Source of the DNA: an uncultured Acidimicrobiales bacterium
Lineage (GTDB): Bacteria; Actinomycetota; Acidimicrobiia; Acidimicrobiales; Aldehydirespiratoraceae
DNA length: 64,000 bases
Assembly: GCA_951812975.1 (NCBI GenBank)
Contig: CATOTC010000001.1
Coordinates: 1,210,001-1,274,000, forward strand
Direction: 5' to 3'
Position 1 is the stretch's first letter, and every line of letters begins with the position of its first letter. Positions 1-8,204 of the stretch are shown piece after piece. The notes under the pieces are model-generated. The model ran no database searches. It was given only the letters and a program-made list of their open reading frames with translations, and was not told the DNA's origin. A program made the translations under genes and the position numbers.

Positions 1-473
1 ACTTCATATGTGTCAGTGCCTGTCACATAGTCATCAGAAGTGAGTTCAATATGGGACAATTGTGGCAAGCCGTTGTCGGGAGACTGGAGAAGGGCATCTG
101 TATCGACAGTGATCCATGGCCCATTCAAAGTCGTTGCTTCGTCCAATCGCAATTGTGCACTCACGCCCCAGAACTCATTTTCAACGTATGCTGGCCGACG
201 GTCTTCGATAACAAACGAGTTGTCGCCAAGCAAAGCGACAATGTCGCTGTTCTCCCGGATGGCACGATCAACCGTTGAAATACTGATATCGATGCTAGTT
301 TGGAAATCACCGCTGGCCGGCTGATCAGAAGAACTGAACAGAGCGTCGTTGGCCGCTCCCAAGAGAGAACCGCCTGACAACACCAGCGATGCACCTGCCA
401 CAGCGATTCCAAGAGAAGCGGCGAACTTACACCAAAACTTCATGGGTGTCTTGTCGTTCCGCGATCCGGCCAT
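1..473 (-). CDS. Secreted protein of unknown function (3' end missing, runs off left edge)
   Basis: An open frame runs from an ATG at 473 off the left edge without a stop, so only the N-terminal part is present. A second in-frame ATG at 443 is an equally possible start; neither has a strong ribosome binding site. From 443 the protein begins MKFWCKFAASLGIAVAGASL and continues with more small and hydrophobic residues, a clear signal peptide. The mature part starts near ANDALFSSSDQPASGDF and is acidic and Ser/Thr-rich. The pattern of signal peptide, LFSSSD and SGDFQTSIDISIS is vaguely like TasA/camelysin-type secreted fibre proteins, but the resemblance is too weak for a name. The reverse frames across it are shadows. 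Confidence 0.6.
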   Translation of the reverse strand, partial: MAGSRNDKTPMKFWCKFAASLGIAVAGASLVLSGGSLLGAANDALFSSSDQPASGDFQTSIDISISTVDRAIRENSDIVALLGDNSFVIEDRRPAYVENEFWGVSAQLRLDEATTLNGPWITVDTDALLQSPDNGLPQLSHIELTSDDYVTGTDTYE

Positions 474-738
474 GGAATCGGCATGTGAGCTCTCCCGTCT
501 TCCGCTTTGCCATCGCCCACCACCAATCCAGAGCATCTTGCATACAAGATGCCCATATCGTCAACACCACTTGCTTGCTACATGCATTCTGGCATGTCAA
601 CCATTGGAAGGCATCCCCTGAAGGCCGAACCAGGAGAGAGGGCTGGGCGGGGTGGCCCCATGGGGTCGCTGCAACGCCCTGGGGAAAACACCCCGCGGCT
701 CCGGCTACGCCCGGCGAAAGCACAGTAGCGTCAATGGG
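474..738. other. Divergent intergenic region upstream of gpmA with GC-rich dyads
   Basis: No gene is seen here. The gpmA-proximal half is very G/C rich and contains short dyads: CCCCATGGGG at 656-665 and GGGG-AAAACA-CCCC at 681-694. These could fold in the gpmA leader RNA, but they match no riboswitch class that I recognise. Promoters for gpmA and for the divergent secreted-protein gene should lie here. Confidence 0.3.
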
Positions 739-1449
739 ATGTACAACCTGATTCTGGTGCGCCACGGACGTTCGGAGTGGAATGATCTCAACCTTTTCAC
801 CGGTTGGTACGACTGCCCGTTGATGGAGACCGGCCGACAGGAGGCCCGCGACGCCGTCCCGCTGCTGGCCGAGGCAGACCTGCTGCCGGACATACTCCAC
901 ACGTCGCTGCTGCAAAGGGCCATCGAGACCGCCGAGATCATCCTCGCCGGGCTCGACCGCCGGTGGATCCCCGTGCGAAGGCACTGGCGGCTCAACGAAC
1001 GCCACTACGGCAACCTCACCGGCCTCGACAAGGCCCAGGTCGGCGAGATCCACGGTGCCGAACAACTCCGGCAGTGGCGACGCAGCTACAGCACCCCGCC
1101 ACCACCGATCAGCGAAGACAACGAGTTCAACCCGGCCAAGTCCGCCGCCTACGCCGACCTCGCACCGGAACTCATGCCGGACACCGAATGCCTCGCAGAC
1201 GTCGTGGACCGGCTGCTGCCCTACTGGTACGACTCGCTGGTGCCCGACCTGCGCACGGGTCGCAACGTCATGGTCGCTGCCCACGGCAACTCACTGCGGG
1301 CCCTCGTCAAACACCTCGACGACATCGGCGACGACGAGATCATCGAACTCAACATCCCCACCGGCGTTCCCCTGCACTACGTGATCGGCCCCAACATGCG
1401 CCCCGTCGACCAGGCCCACCCCCTCGACCGAGCCCTAACCGCCGACTGA
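739..1449 (+). CDS. gpmA: 2,3-bisphosphoglycerate-dependent phosphoglycerate mutase
   Basis: This cytoplasmic glycolytic enzyme interconverts 3- and 2-phosphoglycerate through a phosphohistidine. The phosphohistidine motif LVRHGRSEWN is at residues 6-15. The second active-site region LNERHYGNLTGLDKAQ is near 84-99, and the late catalytic histidine is in VMVAAHGNSLRALVKH. The 236 residues fit the dPGM family (about 230-250). The frame is open further upstream, but family proteins start just before the RHG motif, so ATG 739 (MYNLILVRHG) is preferred over upstream codons. It is monocistronic, followed by a strong hairpin at 1491-1530. Confidence 0.93.
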   Translation: MYNLILVRHGRSEWNDLNLFTGWYDCPLMETGRQEARDAVPLLAEADLLPDILHTSLLQRAIETAEIILAGLDRRWIPVRRHWRLNERHYGNLTGLDKAQVGEIHGAEQLRQWRRSYSTPPPPISEDNEFNPAKSAAYADLAPELMPDTECLADVVDRLLPYWYDSLVPDLRTGRNVMVAAHGNSLRALVKHLDDIGDDEIIELNIPTGVPLHYVIGPNMRPVDQAHPLDRALTAD

Positions 1450-1490
1450 ACCCCCACAACCGGGACACCGGCAGGACAGCGACAGAGAAT

Positions 1491-1530
1491 GCTGGTCCTG
1501 GCGGCGCCCCTTAACGCCGCCAGGACCAGC
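1491..1530. terminator. Perfect 16-bp hairpin between gpmA and amt
   Basis: GCTGGTCCTGGCGGCG at 1491-1506 is perfectly complementary to 1515-1530, with an 8-base loop. It sits between the convergent 3' ends of gpmA (stop 1449) and the ammonium transporter (stop 1576). There is no U-tract on either side, as is common in high-GC actinobacteria. It most likely acts as a bidirectional terminator. Confidence 0.75.
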
Positions 1531-1575
1531 CAACCCAACTAGTAGAGGGGGATCGACTAGAGGGCGATCAATGGT

Positions 1576-2970
1576 CTAGGCGACAACCGCGGTCTCCGTG
1601 CCGTAGCCGGAGGTTCCGTGCTCGGCGACGTCGAGGCCCTCGAACTCCTCATCAGCGTCGACACGCAGACCCATGGTCTTCTTCAAGGTGTAGAAGAGGA
1701 TGTAGCAGGTGATCCCTACCCAGGCAGCAACGATCAGGACCATCACCGCTTGCATCAACAACTGTTCGATACCGCCGCCGTAGAACAGGCCCGCGTTCTC
1801 ACGGCCCAGGAAGGCGTCGTCGTAGCGGGCGAAGAGACCGATCGACAGCGTGCCCCAGATCCCGCACACTCCGTGCACAGCGATGGCGCCCACCGGATCG
1901 TCGATGCGGATCCGGTCGAAGGCGAGCACCGCGAACACGACGATAAGGCCTCCGATGAAGCCGATCACCAGAGCAGCCCAAGGCTCCACCGCACCGACCG
2001 GGGCGGTGATCGAGACCAGCCCCGCTAGCGCGCCGTTCCCTGCGATCGCAACATCCGGCGTGCCGGTGATCTTCCAGATGACCGCGGTCGCACCGATCAC
2101 TCCGGCTGCGGCAGCAATCAGCGTATTCATCGCCAGGAACGGCACAAGATTGTCGGCAGCCAGCTCAGATCCGGCGTTGAAACCGAACCAACCGAACCAC
2201 AGGATGAAAACGCCGATCACCGCGTAACCGATGTTGTGGCCCGGAATCGCCCGGGGGGAGCCGTCGGGGCCGTACTTGCCGACGCGGGGGCCGAGCATCG
2301 CGGCGCCGACGAGGGCCGCCACTCCGCCAGTCAAGTGAACGATCGTCGAGCCTGCGAAGTCGGAGTAGACGGCGTCGCCGATGCTCATTTGGGCGATAAG
2401 CCCTCCGCCCCAGGTCCAGTGGACCACGACCGGGTAGATGATTGCGGTCATCGCCACCGAGAACAGCAGATAGGTCACGAACTTGGTTCGCTCCGCCATG
2501 GCCCCTGAGGCGATCGTCACGGCTGTGGCGGCGAACACGACCTGGAAGAAGAAGCTTGCTGCGGGGGTGACGTTGTCGGTGAGGCCGCCGCCCTCATTCA
2601 GCACGGAGGGGTCGGCGCTCTCGTTGAAGAAGAAGTCGCCTAGTCCACCCCACCAGTCGCCGCCGTCGCCGAAGGCGATCGAGTAGCCGACGATGAAGAA
2701 GGCCACCGTACCGACCGCCATGTCGGCGAGGTTCTTGGCCATGATGTTGGCCAGGTTCTTGGCTCGGGTGAGGCCCGCTTCCACGAAGGCGAAGCCGGCC
2801 TGCATCAAGAACACCAGACACCCGGCGATCACCAACCAGAGGTTGTCCATCACCTGTTGGACGGCGGCCGCTGCCGCGTCTGAATCCTGCGCTGAGGCCG
2901 GGCCGGCCCATAGCAGTGCTATGGCTCCCGTGCCGACGATCAGCGCGGTTCGCTTCATTGTCTTGTGCAT
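1576..2970 (-). CDS. amt: Ammonium transporter (Amt family)
   Basis: This is an integral membrane channel for ammonium uptake. The start at 2970 (MHKTMKRTALIVG) has an AAGGGGAT ribosome binding site about 8 nt upstream; the frame is open further upstream, but that part is not homologous. The 464 residues comprise a signal-like first segment ending near PASAQD and about eleven membrane helices. Family hallmarks are SDFAGSTIVHLTGG (periplasmic Asp and first pore His), the signature FGWFGFNAGSELA, and the second pore His in AVHGVCGIWGTL. No glnK/PII gene is next to it, so regulation by PII would have to act from elsewhere. It is convergent with gpmA and divergent from the Fe-S oxidoreductase. 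Confidence 0.93.
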   Translation of the reverse strand: MHKTMKRTALIVGTGAIALLWAGPASAQDSDAAAAAVQQVMDNLWLVIAGCLVFLMQAGFAFVEAGLTRAKNLANIMAKNLADMAVGTVAFFIVGYSIAFGDGGDWWGGLGDFFFNESADPSVLNEGGGLTDNVTPAASFFFQVVFAATAVTIASGAMAERTKFVTYLLFSVAMTAIIYPVVVHWTWGGGLIAQMSIGDAVYSDFAGSTIVHLTGGVAALVGAAMLGPRVGKYGPDGSPRAIPGHNIGYAVIGVFILWFGWFGFNAGSELAADNLVPFLAMNTLIAAAAGVIGATAVIWKITGTPDVAIAGNGALAGLVSITAPVGAVEPWAALVIGFIGGLIVVFAVLAFDRIRIDDPVGAIAVHGVCGIWGTLSIGLFARYDDAFLGRENAGLFYGGGIEQLLMQAVMVLIVAAWVGITCYILFYTLKKTMGLRVDADEEFEGLDVAEHGTSGYGTETAVVA

Positions 2971-3155
2971 GGTTCGTATCCCCTTGTTCGTGGTGCTTTG
3001 TTTGGAGCGTCTCCCGGATGCGCGTGCTCGGCGCCCGTTCGTGAAGCTAGGAGTGGCTGGTTTCAGCACTGTTACGTCGGCGTGAAGAAGTCCGACAATC
3101 AATGCATGCGCCCGTTACTCACTGGGCCGCTCCGGGGATGTATCGTCGCGGCAAC

Positions 3156-5339
3156 ATGAAACCGCGCCCCAAACCCCATCAACTCGTTATCGGCCTCGGT
3201 CTGGCAATCGCGCTCTTCACGCTCGTCTCAGGCATCTTGCCGAGCTACACCAACTGGCACGACGACTCCTCGGTGCAACGGGAGGTCTTCGGCAACGTCC
3301 CGACCGCTCTGAAGCTCAGCTTCTACTCGATCATCCCGATCCTGCTGGTGTACGGCGCCTACATGTTCGCCATGCGGGTGCGCAACTGGGAGCGCGGCCG
3401 GCCCGACAACCGCCGCACGACCCTCAAGAACGCGCCGAAGCGCATGGCCGACTTCCGGTCGGGCGTCTACATGCAGACGCTGTTGCGAGAGCCCGGTGCC
3501 GGAGTCATGCACTCGATGATCTACTTCGGGTTCCTGGTGCTGCTCGGCGTCACCACCGTGCTCGAGATCAACCATCAGGTTCCCGAGAGCGTGAAGTTCC
3601 TCCACGGCGACGTCTACCGGGCCTACTCCCTCGTCGGCGACGCTGCCGGTGCGATATTCCTGATCGGTATCGGCTGGGCGATCCTGCGGCGCTACGGCCC
3701 GTGGAACTGGCGCCCCTACCGCATCCGCATCAAGAGCAAACCTGAGCACATGGTGATCCTCGGAGTGTTCGCGGCGATCGGGATCACCGGCTTCGGGGCC
3801 GAGATGTTCCGCATCGCCCTCGACGGCACCCCCGACTTCGAGAAATGGAGTTTCATCGGTTATCCACTGGCGACGCTGGTCGAGGACAACAGCAACATCG
3901 CCGGCTGGCATCAGGGGTGGTGGATCGCCCATGTGCTGAGCTTCATCGCCTTCTTGGTGATCCTCCCCACCACGATGTTGCGGCACATGTTCACGTCGCC
4001 GCTCAACATGTACCTCAGCGACAAGGACCGGCCCAAGGGAGCGATGAAGGCGATGCCCAACCTGGTGGAGGGCGACACCGAACTGGAGACTTTCGGTGCT
4101 TCGGTCATCGAGGACTTCACCTGGAAGCAGCTTCTCGACACTGACGCCTGCACCATGTGCGGCCGCTGCACCTCGGTGTGTCCGGCCCACGCCACCGGCA
4201 AGCCGCTCGATCCCCGCGAGATCGTCTTGAAGACGGGCGAGGTCATGGCCCGTACCGGCAGCCCGGAAGTCTCGCCTCCCATCGGGGTCGACAACGACAT
4301 CACCGTGCCCGCCAACTGGATGTTCGACCGCATCACCAACGATGAACTCTGGAGTTGCACGTCCTGCAAGGCTTGCGACGAGATCTGTCCGGTCAACATC
4401 GAGATCCTCGACAAGATCCTCGACATGCGACGCTATTTGACGCTGATGGACTCCGACTTCCCCTCGGAACTCGGCCAGGCGTTCCGGTCGATGGAGAACT
4501 CGGCGAATCCCTGGGGGATGAGCCAGAGTGAGCGGGCCGACTGGGCTCGCAACCTGGAGGGCCTCAATGTCATCTCGGGTGACGATCCGCTGACCGCCGA
4601 GTATCTCTACTGGGTCGGCTGCGCCGGCTCTTTCGACGACAAGAACAAGAAGGTCACCCAGGCGATGGCGCAGCTCATGCAGCGTGCCGACGTCGACTTC
4701 GCGATTCTCGGCCCGGCAGAGAACTGCACTGGAGACTCGGCCCGCCGCTCCGGCAACGAGTACCTCTTCCAGATGCTCGCCAGCCAGAACGTCGAGACTC
4801 TCAACGCGATGGGCGTGAAGAAGATCATCACCCAGTGCCCCCACTGCTTCAACACGCTCGCCAACGAGTATCCCCAGCTCGGCGGCCACTACGAGGTCGT
4901 GCATCACAGCCAGTTCCTTGAGTGGCTCGTGGAGCAGGGACGGCTGGACCTCAACGAGGCGAGGCTCGAGGAGCGGGTCGTCTACCACGACTCGTGCTAT
5001 CTCGGACGCCACAACGACGTCTACATGGCGCCTCGCAACGTGCTCGGCAAGCTCGGCGGGATCGAGGTCGTCGAGGCTCAGCGCAACGGGACCAAGGGGA
5101 TGTGCTGTGGTGCCGGTGGCGCCCGGATGTGGATGGAGGAGACGATCGGTGAGAAGGTCAACGACGTCAGAGCCCAGGAGTTGGTCGACACCGGTGCCAG
5201 CCGTGTGGCCACGGCCTGCCCGTTCTGCTACATCATGATGGACGACGGAGTAAAGGCTGTCGGCAAGGAACCCGAAGAGGTGCAGGTCGCCGACATCGCC
5301 ATCCACATATTGGAAGCCATAGAAATTGGCGAGCAGTAA
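3156..5339 (+). CDS. Membrane (Fe-S) oxidoreductase, EtfD-like, with 4Fe-4S and CCG domains
   Basis: The protein joins an N-terminal membrane part (about five or six helices, resembling nitrate reductase gamma/HdrE) to cytoplasmic Fe-S modules. Two 4Fe-4S motifs are visible, CTMCGRCTSVCP and CTSCKACDEICP. They are followed by two cysteine-rich CCG domains (QCPHCFNTL; CCGAGGARMW and ACPFCYIMM). This is the architecture of actinobacterial EtfD (M. tuberculosis Rv0338c), which passes electrons from ETF and acyl-CoA dehydrogenases to the quinone pool. I infer the same role, and an acyl-CoA dehydrogenase is encoded at 55.8 kb. Starts at 3138 or 3102 are possible; 3156 (MKPRPKPHQ) places the basic N-terminus just before the first helix. 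It is followed at one base by the amidotransferase gene. Confidence 0.85.
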   Translation: MKPRPKPHQLVIGLGLAIALFTLVSGILPSYTNWHDDSSVQREVFGNVPTALKLSFYSIIPILLVYGAYMFAMRVRNWERGRPDNRRTTLKNAPKRMADFRSGVYMQTLLREPGAGVMHSMIYFGFLVLLGVTTVLEINHQVPESVKFLHGDVYRAYSLVGDAAGAIFLIGIGWAILRRYGPWNWRPYRIRIKSKPEHMVILGVFAAIGITGFGAEMFRIALDGTPDFEKWSFIGYPLATLVEDNSNIAGWHQGWWIAHVLSFIAFLVILPTTMLRHMFTSPLNMYLSDKDRPKGAMKAMPNLVEGDTELETFGASVIEDFTWKQLLDTDACTMCGRCTSVCPAHATGKPLDPREIVLKTGEVMARTGSPEVSPPIGVDNDITVPANWMFDRITNDELWSCTSCKACDEICPVNIEILDKILDMRRYLTLMDSDFPSELGQAFRSMENSANPWGMSQSERADWARNLEGLNVISGDDPLTAEYLYWVGCAGSFDDKNKKVTQAMAQLMQRADVDFAILGPAENCTGDSARRSGNEYLFQMLASQNVETLNAMGVKKIITQCPHCFNTLANEYPQLGGHYEVVHHSQFLEWLVEQGRLDLNEARLEERVVYHDSCYLGRHNDVYMAPRNVLGKLGGIEVVEAQRNGTKGMCCGAGGARMWMEETIGEKVNDVRAQELVDTGASRVATACPFCYIMMDDGVKAVGKEPEEVQVADIAIHILEAIEIGEQ

Positions 5340-5340
5340 C

Positions 5341-5931
5341 GTGACGGGCGTGAAGCCCACGGTGCTCGTTATCGACAACTACGACTCCTTCGTCTACATC
5401 CTGGTGCAGTACCTCGGAGAACTCGGAGCCGACCCCGTGGTGCGCCGCCACGACGCCATCGACATAGACGGCATCCGCGGGATGGATCCCGACGGGATCC
5501 TGATCTCGCCGGGCCCGGGAACCCCCGACGATTCAGGGATCTCGATGGACGTGCTCGCCGAACTCCAAGGTTCGCCGCCGGTCTTCGGAGTGTGTCTGGG
5601 CATGCAGTGTCTGGGGCAGGTCTTCGGCGGCAGGGTCGTGCGTGCGCCCCAGGTCATGCACGGCAAGACCTCGTTCATACGCCACAAGAACTCGGGGCTG
5701 TTCGAGGGACTGCCGAACCCGCTTGAGGCGACCCGCTACCACTCGCTGATCGTTGAACGTGACTCGCTGCCCGAGTCCTTGGAGGTCACCGCTGAGACCG
5801 ACGACGGTCTGGTGATGGGCCTGCGGCATCGCCGACTCGACATCGAGGGCGTGCAGTTCCACCCCGAGTCGGTGTTGACCAACGCCGGTCACGACCTCCT
5901 GAAGAACTACCTGGGCCGCTTGCAGCCCTGA
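5341..5931 (+). CDS. trpG: Anthranilate/aminodeoxychorismate synthase glutamine amidotransferase subunit
   Basis: This class I glutamine amidotransferase supplies ammonia to TrpE or PabB. Hallmarks are VLVIDNYDSF at the N-terminus, the oxyanion region ISPGPGTPDD, the nucleophilic Cys in GVCLGMQCLG, and the His/Glu pair in GVQFHPESVL. The GTG at 5341 follows the preceding stop by one base, so translation is probably coupled. No TrpE/PabB is adjacent, so TrpG and PabA cannot be told apart. The position next to pknB matches the conserved actinobacterial order, where it is annotated trpG or pabA. Its last codons and stop lie inside a 17-bp tandem repeat. Confidence 0.9.
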   Translation: MTGVKPTVLVIDNYDSFVYILVQYLGELGADPVVRRHDAIDIDGIRGMDPDGILISPGPGTPDDSGISMDVLAELQGSPPVFGVCLGMQCLGQVFGGRVVRAPQVMHGKTSFIRHKNSGLFEGLPNPLEATRYHSLIVERDSLPESLEVTAETDDGLVMGLRHRRLDIEGVQFHPESVLTNAGHDLLKNYLGRLQP

Positions 5932-6043
5932 GCCTCCGTCGGCCCTACGCCGTTGTAAACCCTGAGCCTCCGTCGGCCCTATGCCGTAGTAAGCCCTATG
6001 CCGTTGTAAGCCCTATGCCGTTGTAAGCCCTATGCCGGTGTAA
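5925..6043. repeat. 17-bp tandem repeat, seven units, overlapping the trpG stop
   Basis: Seven consecutive 17-bp units begin at 5925, 5942, 5959, 5976, 5993, 6010 and 6027. Units 1 and 3 are type A (CCCTGAGCCTCCGTCG after a G or an A). The others are type B, GCCCTATGCCGTTGTAA or one to two changes from it. The trpG stop codon TGA (5929-5931) lies in unit 1. The array fills the convergent gap before the pknB stop at 6050. Confidence 0.9.
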
Positions 6044-6049
6044 GCGAAG

Positions 6050-8161
6050 TTAGCCGTCGGCCGATTCGGGGGCGTCGGTGGTTGTTGTGGTCGTGGTGGT
6101 CGTGGTCGTGGTGGACGTGATCGGGCCCTCGGTCGCCGCTCCGACTTCGATCACAACGACAGTGTCGAGTTCGACCTCTGTGAACGGCTCCGGGGTCTGT
6201 GTTATGACCCGACCCACCGAAGCGTCGCCGACCGGCACGGGAACCAGGACGATCTCCACTTCAAGCCGGACCTGACGCAGGGTCTGTTCGGCGCTGTCGG
6301 CAAAGAGGTCTACCACACCCGGCACCGGGACGGTCGGGAAACCTGTTGAGATGACAAGTGTCACCCAGGTGCCCTTGTCGACCAGGTTGCCGGCTTCCGG
6401 ATCCGTGCGGATCACCAGCCCCTCCTCGATCGTCTCGGAGGGTTCTTCAACATTCTCGGGGGTGACCCTGAACTCAGCGGACAGCAGAGCTTCGAACGCA
6501 GCGTTGAGCGTGGCCTCCTCGAGATCGGGCACGGGCACCTTCTCCGGCCCCGTCGAGATCGTGATGACCACCGACCCGCCCGCCGGCAGTTCCGTGCCCG
6601 GAACCGGCAACTGGATCACGACCTCGCCAAAATCTCGAATATCAGACACAGCCTCGACACTGACGCTGTAACCGAGCGATTCGAGAGTGTCGAGGGCCAG
6701 ATTCTGGTCCATGCCGATGACGTTGGGGACCTGATCGGGCACGCCCGCGCTCACAAACAGGGTGACCTCGGACTTCGGTTCCACCTTCTGGCCGGCCACG
6801 GGAGTCTGCTGGACCACTTCACCCGACGGGACCGTCTCGTTGTTGCGCCGAACGATCGTCACCTCGAGGTCGAGTCCGAGCAGGTCCCGCTCGGCTTCGG
6901 ACATGCTCCTCCCGACGACCGACGGCAGAGCGATCAGTTCGGCTGTGCCGTTGGGTTCCTCAACGCCGTCGTCGCGGACCTGGTCGACGAAGGCGACGAT
7001 CAGGTACCCCAGGACCAGAACCAGAACGCTGAGTCCGACCAGGAGCCCGGCTGTCCGCTTCCAGTCGTCACCGCGCGACATCGGTGGAGGCTCGTTGTAG
7101 TAGCCGCCATGGCCGTAGCCGGCACCGGGGCGCGGGCCGCCCGGCGCCGAAGCCTGCTGCACCGGCACCGGAGCACGGGCACCGGGAACCGCCGGCCTTT
7201 GAGCTCCGGGCTGGGGTGCTGCGGGTCTGCCGGCGGGCGGCCTGCCCGCTGGCGGAGACCCGCCAGGGGCGCCCTGAGGCCGTGACCGGGGCCCCGGCGC
7301 AGCGGCTCCACCGGGGAGATCAGTGGTGCCGCCCAGATATCGGCGCAGGTCGGCACGCAAGTCCTCGGCTGTGGGATAACGGTTCAAGGGGTTCTTGGCC
7401 AGCAACTTCATGGTGATGGCGTTGAGCGCTGAGGAAACCGGCACGCCACGCTCAATCAAGGACTGAGGCTTCTCTTGAACATGCTTGTAGGCGACCGCGA
7501 TCGGGGTCTCGGCCACGAACGGCGGTGCCCCCACGAGCATCTCGTAGAGCACAACTCCCAGCGAGTAGAGGTCGCTGCGACCGTCGACCTGCTTCCCCTG
7601 CGCCTGCTCGGGCGAGAAGTAGGTGGCCGTGCCCATCACGGACCCGTGCTGGGTCAGCCCCGCTTCGGTTCGACCCGCCAGAGCGGTGGCGATCCCGAAG
7701 TCAGCCACCTTCACAACTCCGCTGTCCGCGATCAGTATGTTGCCCAGCTTGACGTCGCGGTGGACGAGGCCCGCTTGATGCGCAGTTGAGAGCGCCGCCG
7801 CGACGTCATTCGCGATCTCGACGGCACGTTGTGGCGGGACCGGCCCGGAGGCGCGCACCACATCGGCCATGGTCCGTCCCGCGACGTGCTCCATCACGAT
7901 GTAGTAGGTGCCGCGTTCCTGACCCCAGTCGTATATCCCCACGATGTTGGGATGGTTGAGGTTGGCGGCCGCCTGAGCCTCGCGTCGGAACCGCTCAACG
8001 AAGTTCGGATCGTTGGCGAACTCAGGGAACAGTACCTTGAGGGCGACCTCGCGATTCAACAATTCGTCTCGTGCGAGATAGACGTCGGCCATTCCGCCGC
8101 GCGCGATATGGCGCAGCAGTTCGTAACGGCCATTGAAGACCGTTGGCCTACCATCCGACAT
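6050..8161 (-). CDS. pknB: PASTA-domain Ser/Thr protein kinase PknB
   Basis: This transmembrane kinase senses cell-wall precursors or muropeptides and controls growth and division. The kinase domain (about 11-275) has the Gly loop RGGMADVYLA, the catalytic HRDVKLGNILI, DFGIA and the activation loop FSPEQAQG. A Pro/Gly/Ala-rich juxtamembrane linker follows, then one membrane helix near 371-391. Four extracellular PASTA repeats (about 408-680) follow; they contain motifs such as LPSVVGRSMSEAE and PNVIGMDQNLALDTL. The C-terminus ends in a run of threonines (TTTTTTTTTTTT) not seen in the standard protein. Its stop faces the trpG end across the 17-bp repeat. It heads the C-terminal side of the pbpA-rodA-pstP-fha operon; a separate pknA is absent. 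Confidence 0.95.
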   Translation of the reverse strand: MSDGRPTVFNGRYELLRHIARGGMADVYLARDELLNREVALKVLFPEFANDPNFVERFRREAQAAANLNHPNIVGIYDWGQERGTYYIVMEHVAGRTMADVVRASGPVPPQRAVEIANDVAAALSTAHQAGLVHRDVKLGNILIADSGVVKVADFGIATALAGRTEAGLTQHGSVMGTATYFSPEQAQGKQVDGRSDLYSLGVVLYEMLVGAPPFVAETPIAVAYKHVQEKPQSLIERGVPVSSALNAITMKLLAKNPLNRYPTAEDLRADLRRYLGGTTDLPGGAAAPGPRSRPQGAPGGSPPAGRPPAGRPAAPQPGAQRPAVPGARAPVPVQQASAPGGPRPGAGYGHGGYYNEPPPMSRGDDWKRTAGLLVGLSVLVLVLGYLIVAFVDQVRDDGVEEPNGTAELIALPSVVGRSMSEAERDLLGLDLEVTIVRRNNETVPSGEVVQQTPVAGQKVEPKSEVTLFVSAGVPDQVPNVIGMDQNLALDTLESLGYSVSVEAVSDIRDFGEVVIQLPVPGTELPAGGSVVITISTGPEKVPVPDLEEATLNAAFEALLSAEFRVTPENVEEPSETIEEGLVIRTDPEAGNLVDKGTWVTLVISTGFPTVPVPGVVDLFADSAEQTLRQVRLEVEIVLVPVPVGDASVGRVITQTPEPFTEVELDTVVVIEVGAATEGPITSTTTTTTTTTTTTDAPESADG

Positions 8162-8204
8162 AGCCCCGGAGTCTACCTGAGCAGTACCGTTGACCGTTGC
8201 ACGG

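Noticed and set aside
650-735. Riboswitch in the gpmA leader
   Set aside because: The GC-rich dyads fit no riboswitch consensus known to me; they are kept only as an intergenic note.
427-1284. Long minus-strand open frame (285 codons) antisense to gpmA
   Set aside because: It has no family motifs, it covers the well-supported gpmA gene on the other strand, and long antisense frames are expected in high-GC DNA.
3228-5378. 716-codon minus-strand open frame antisense to the EtfD-like gene
   Set aside because: The composition is that of a GC-rich shadow (many His, Val, Arg, Asp), while the plus strand has clear Fe-S and CCG motifs.
5925-6043. CRISPR array
   Set aside because: The units are directly adjacent 17-mers with no unique spacers, and no cas genes are present.
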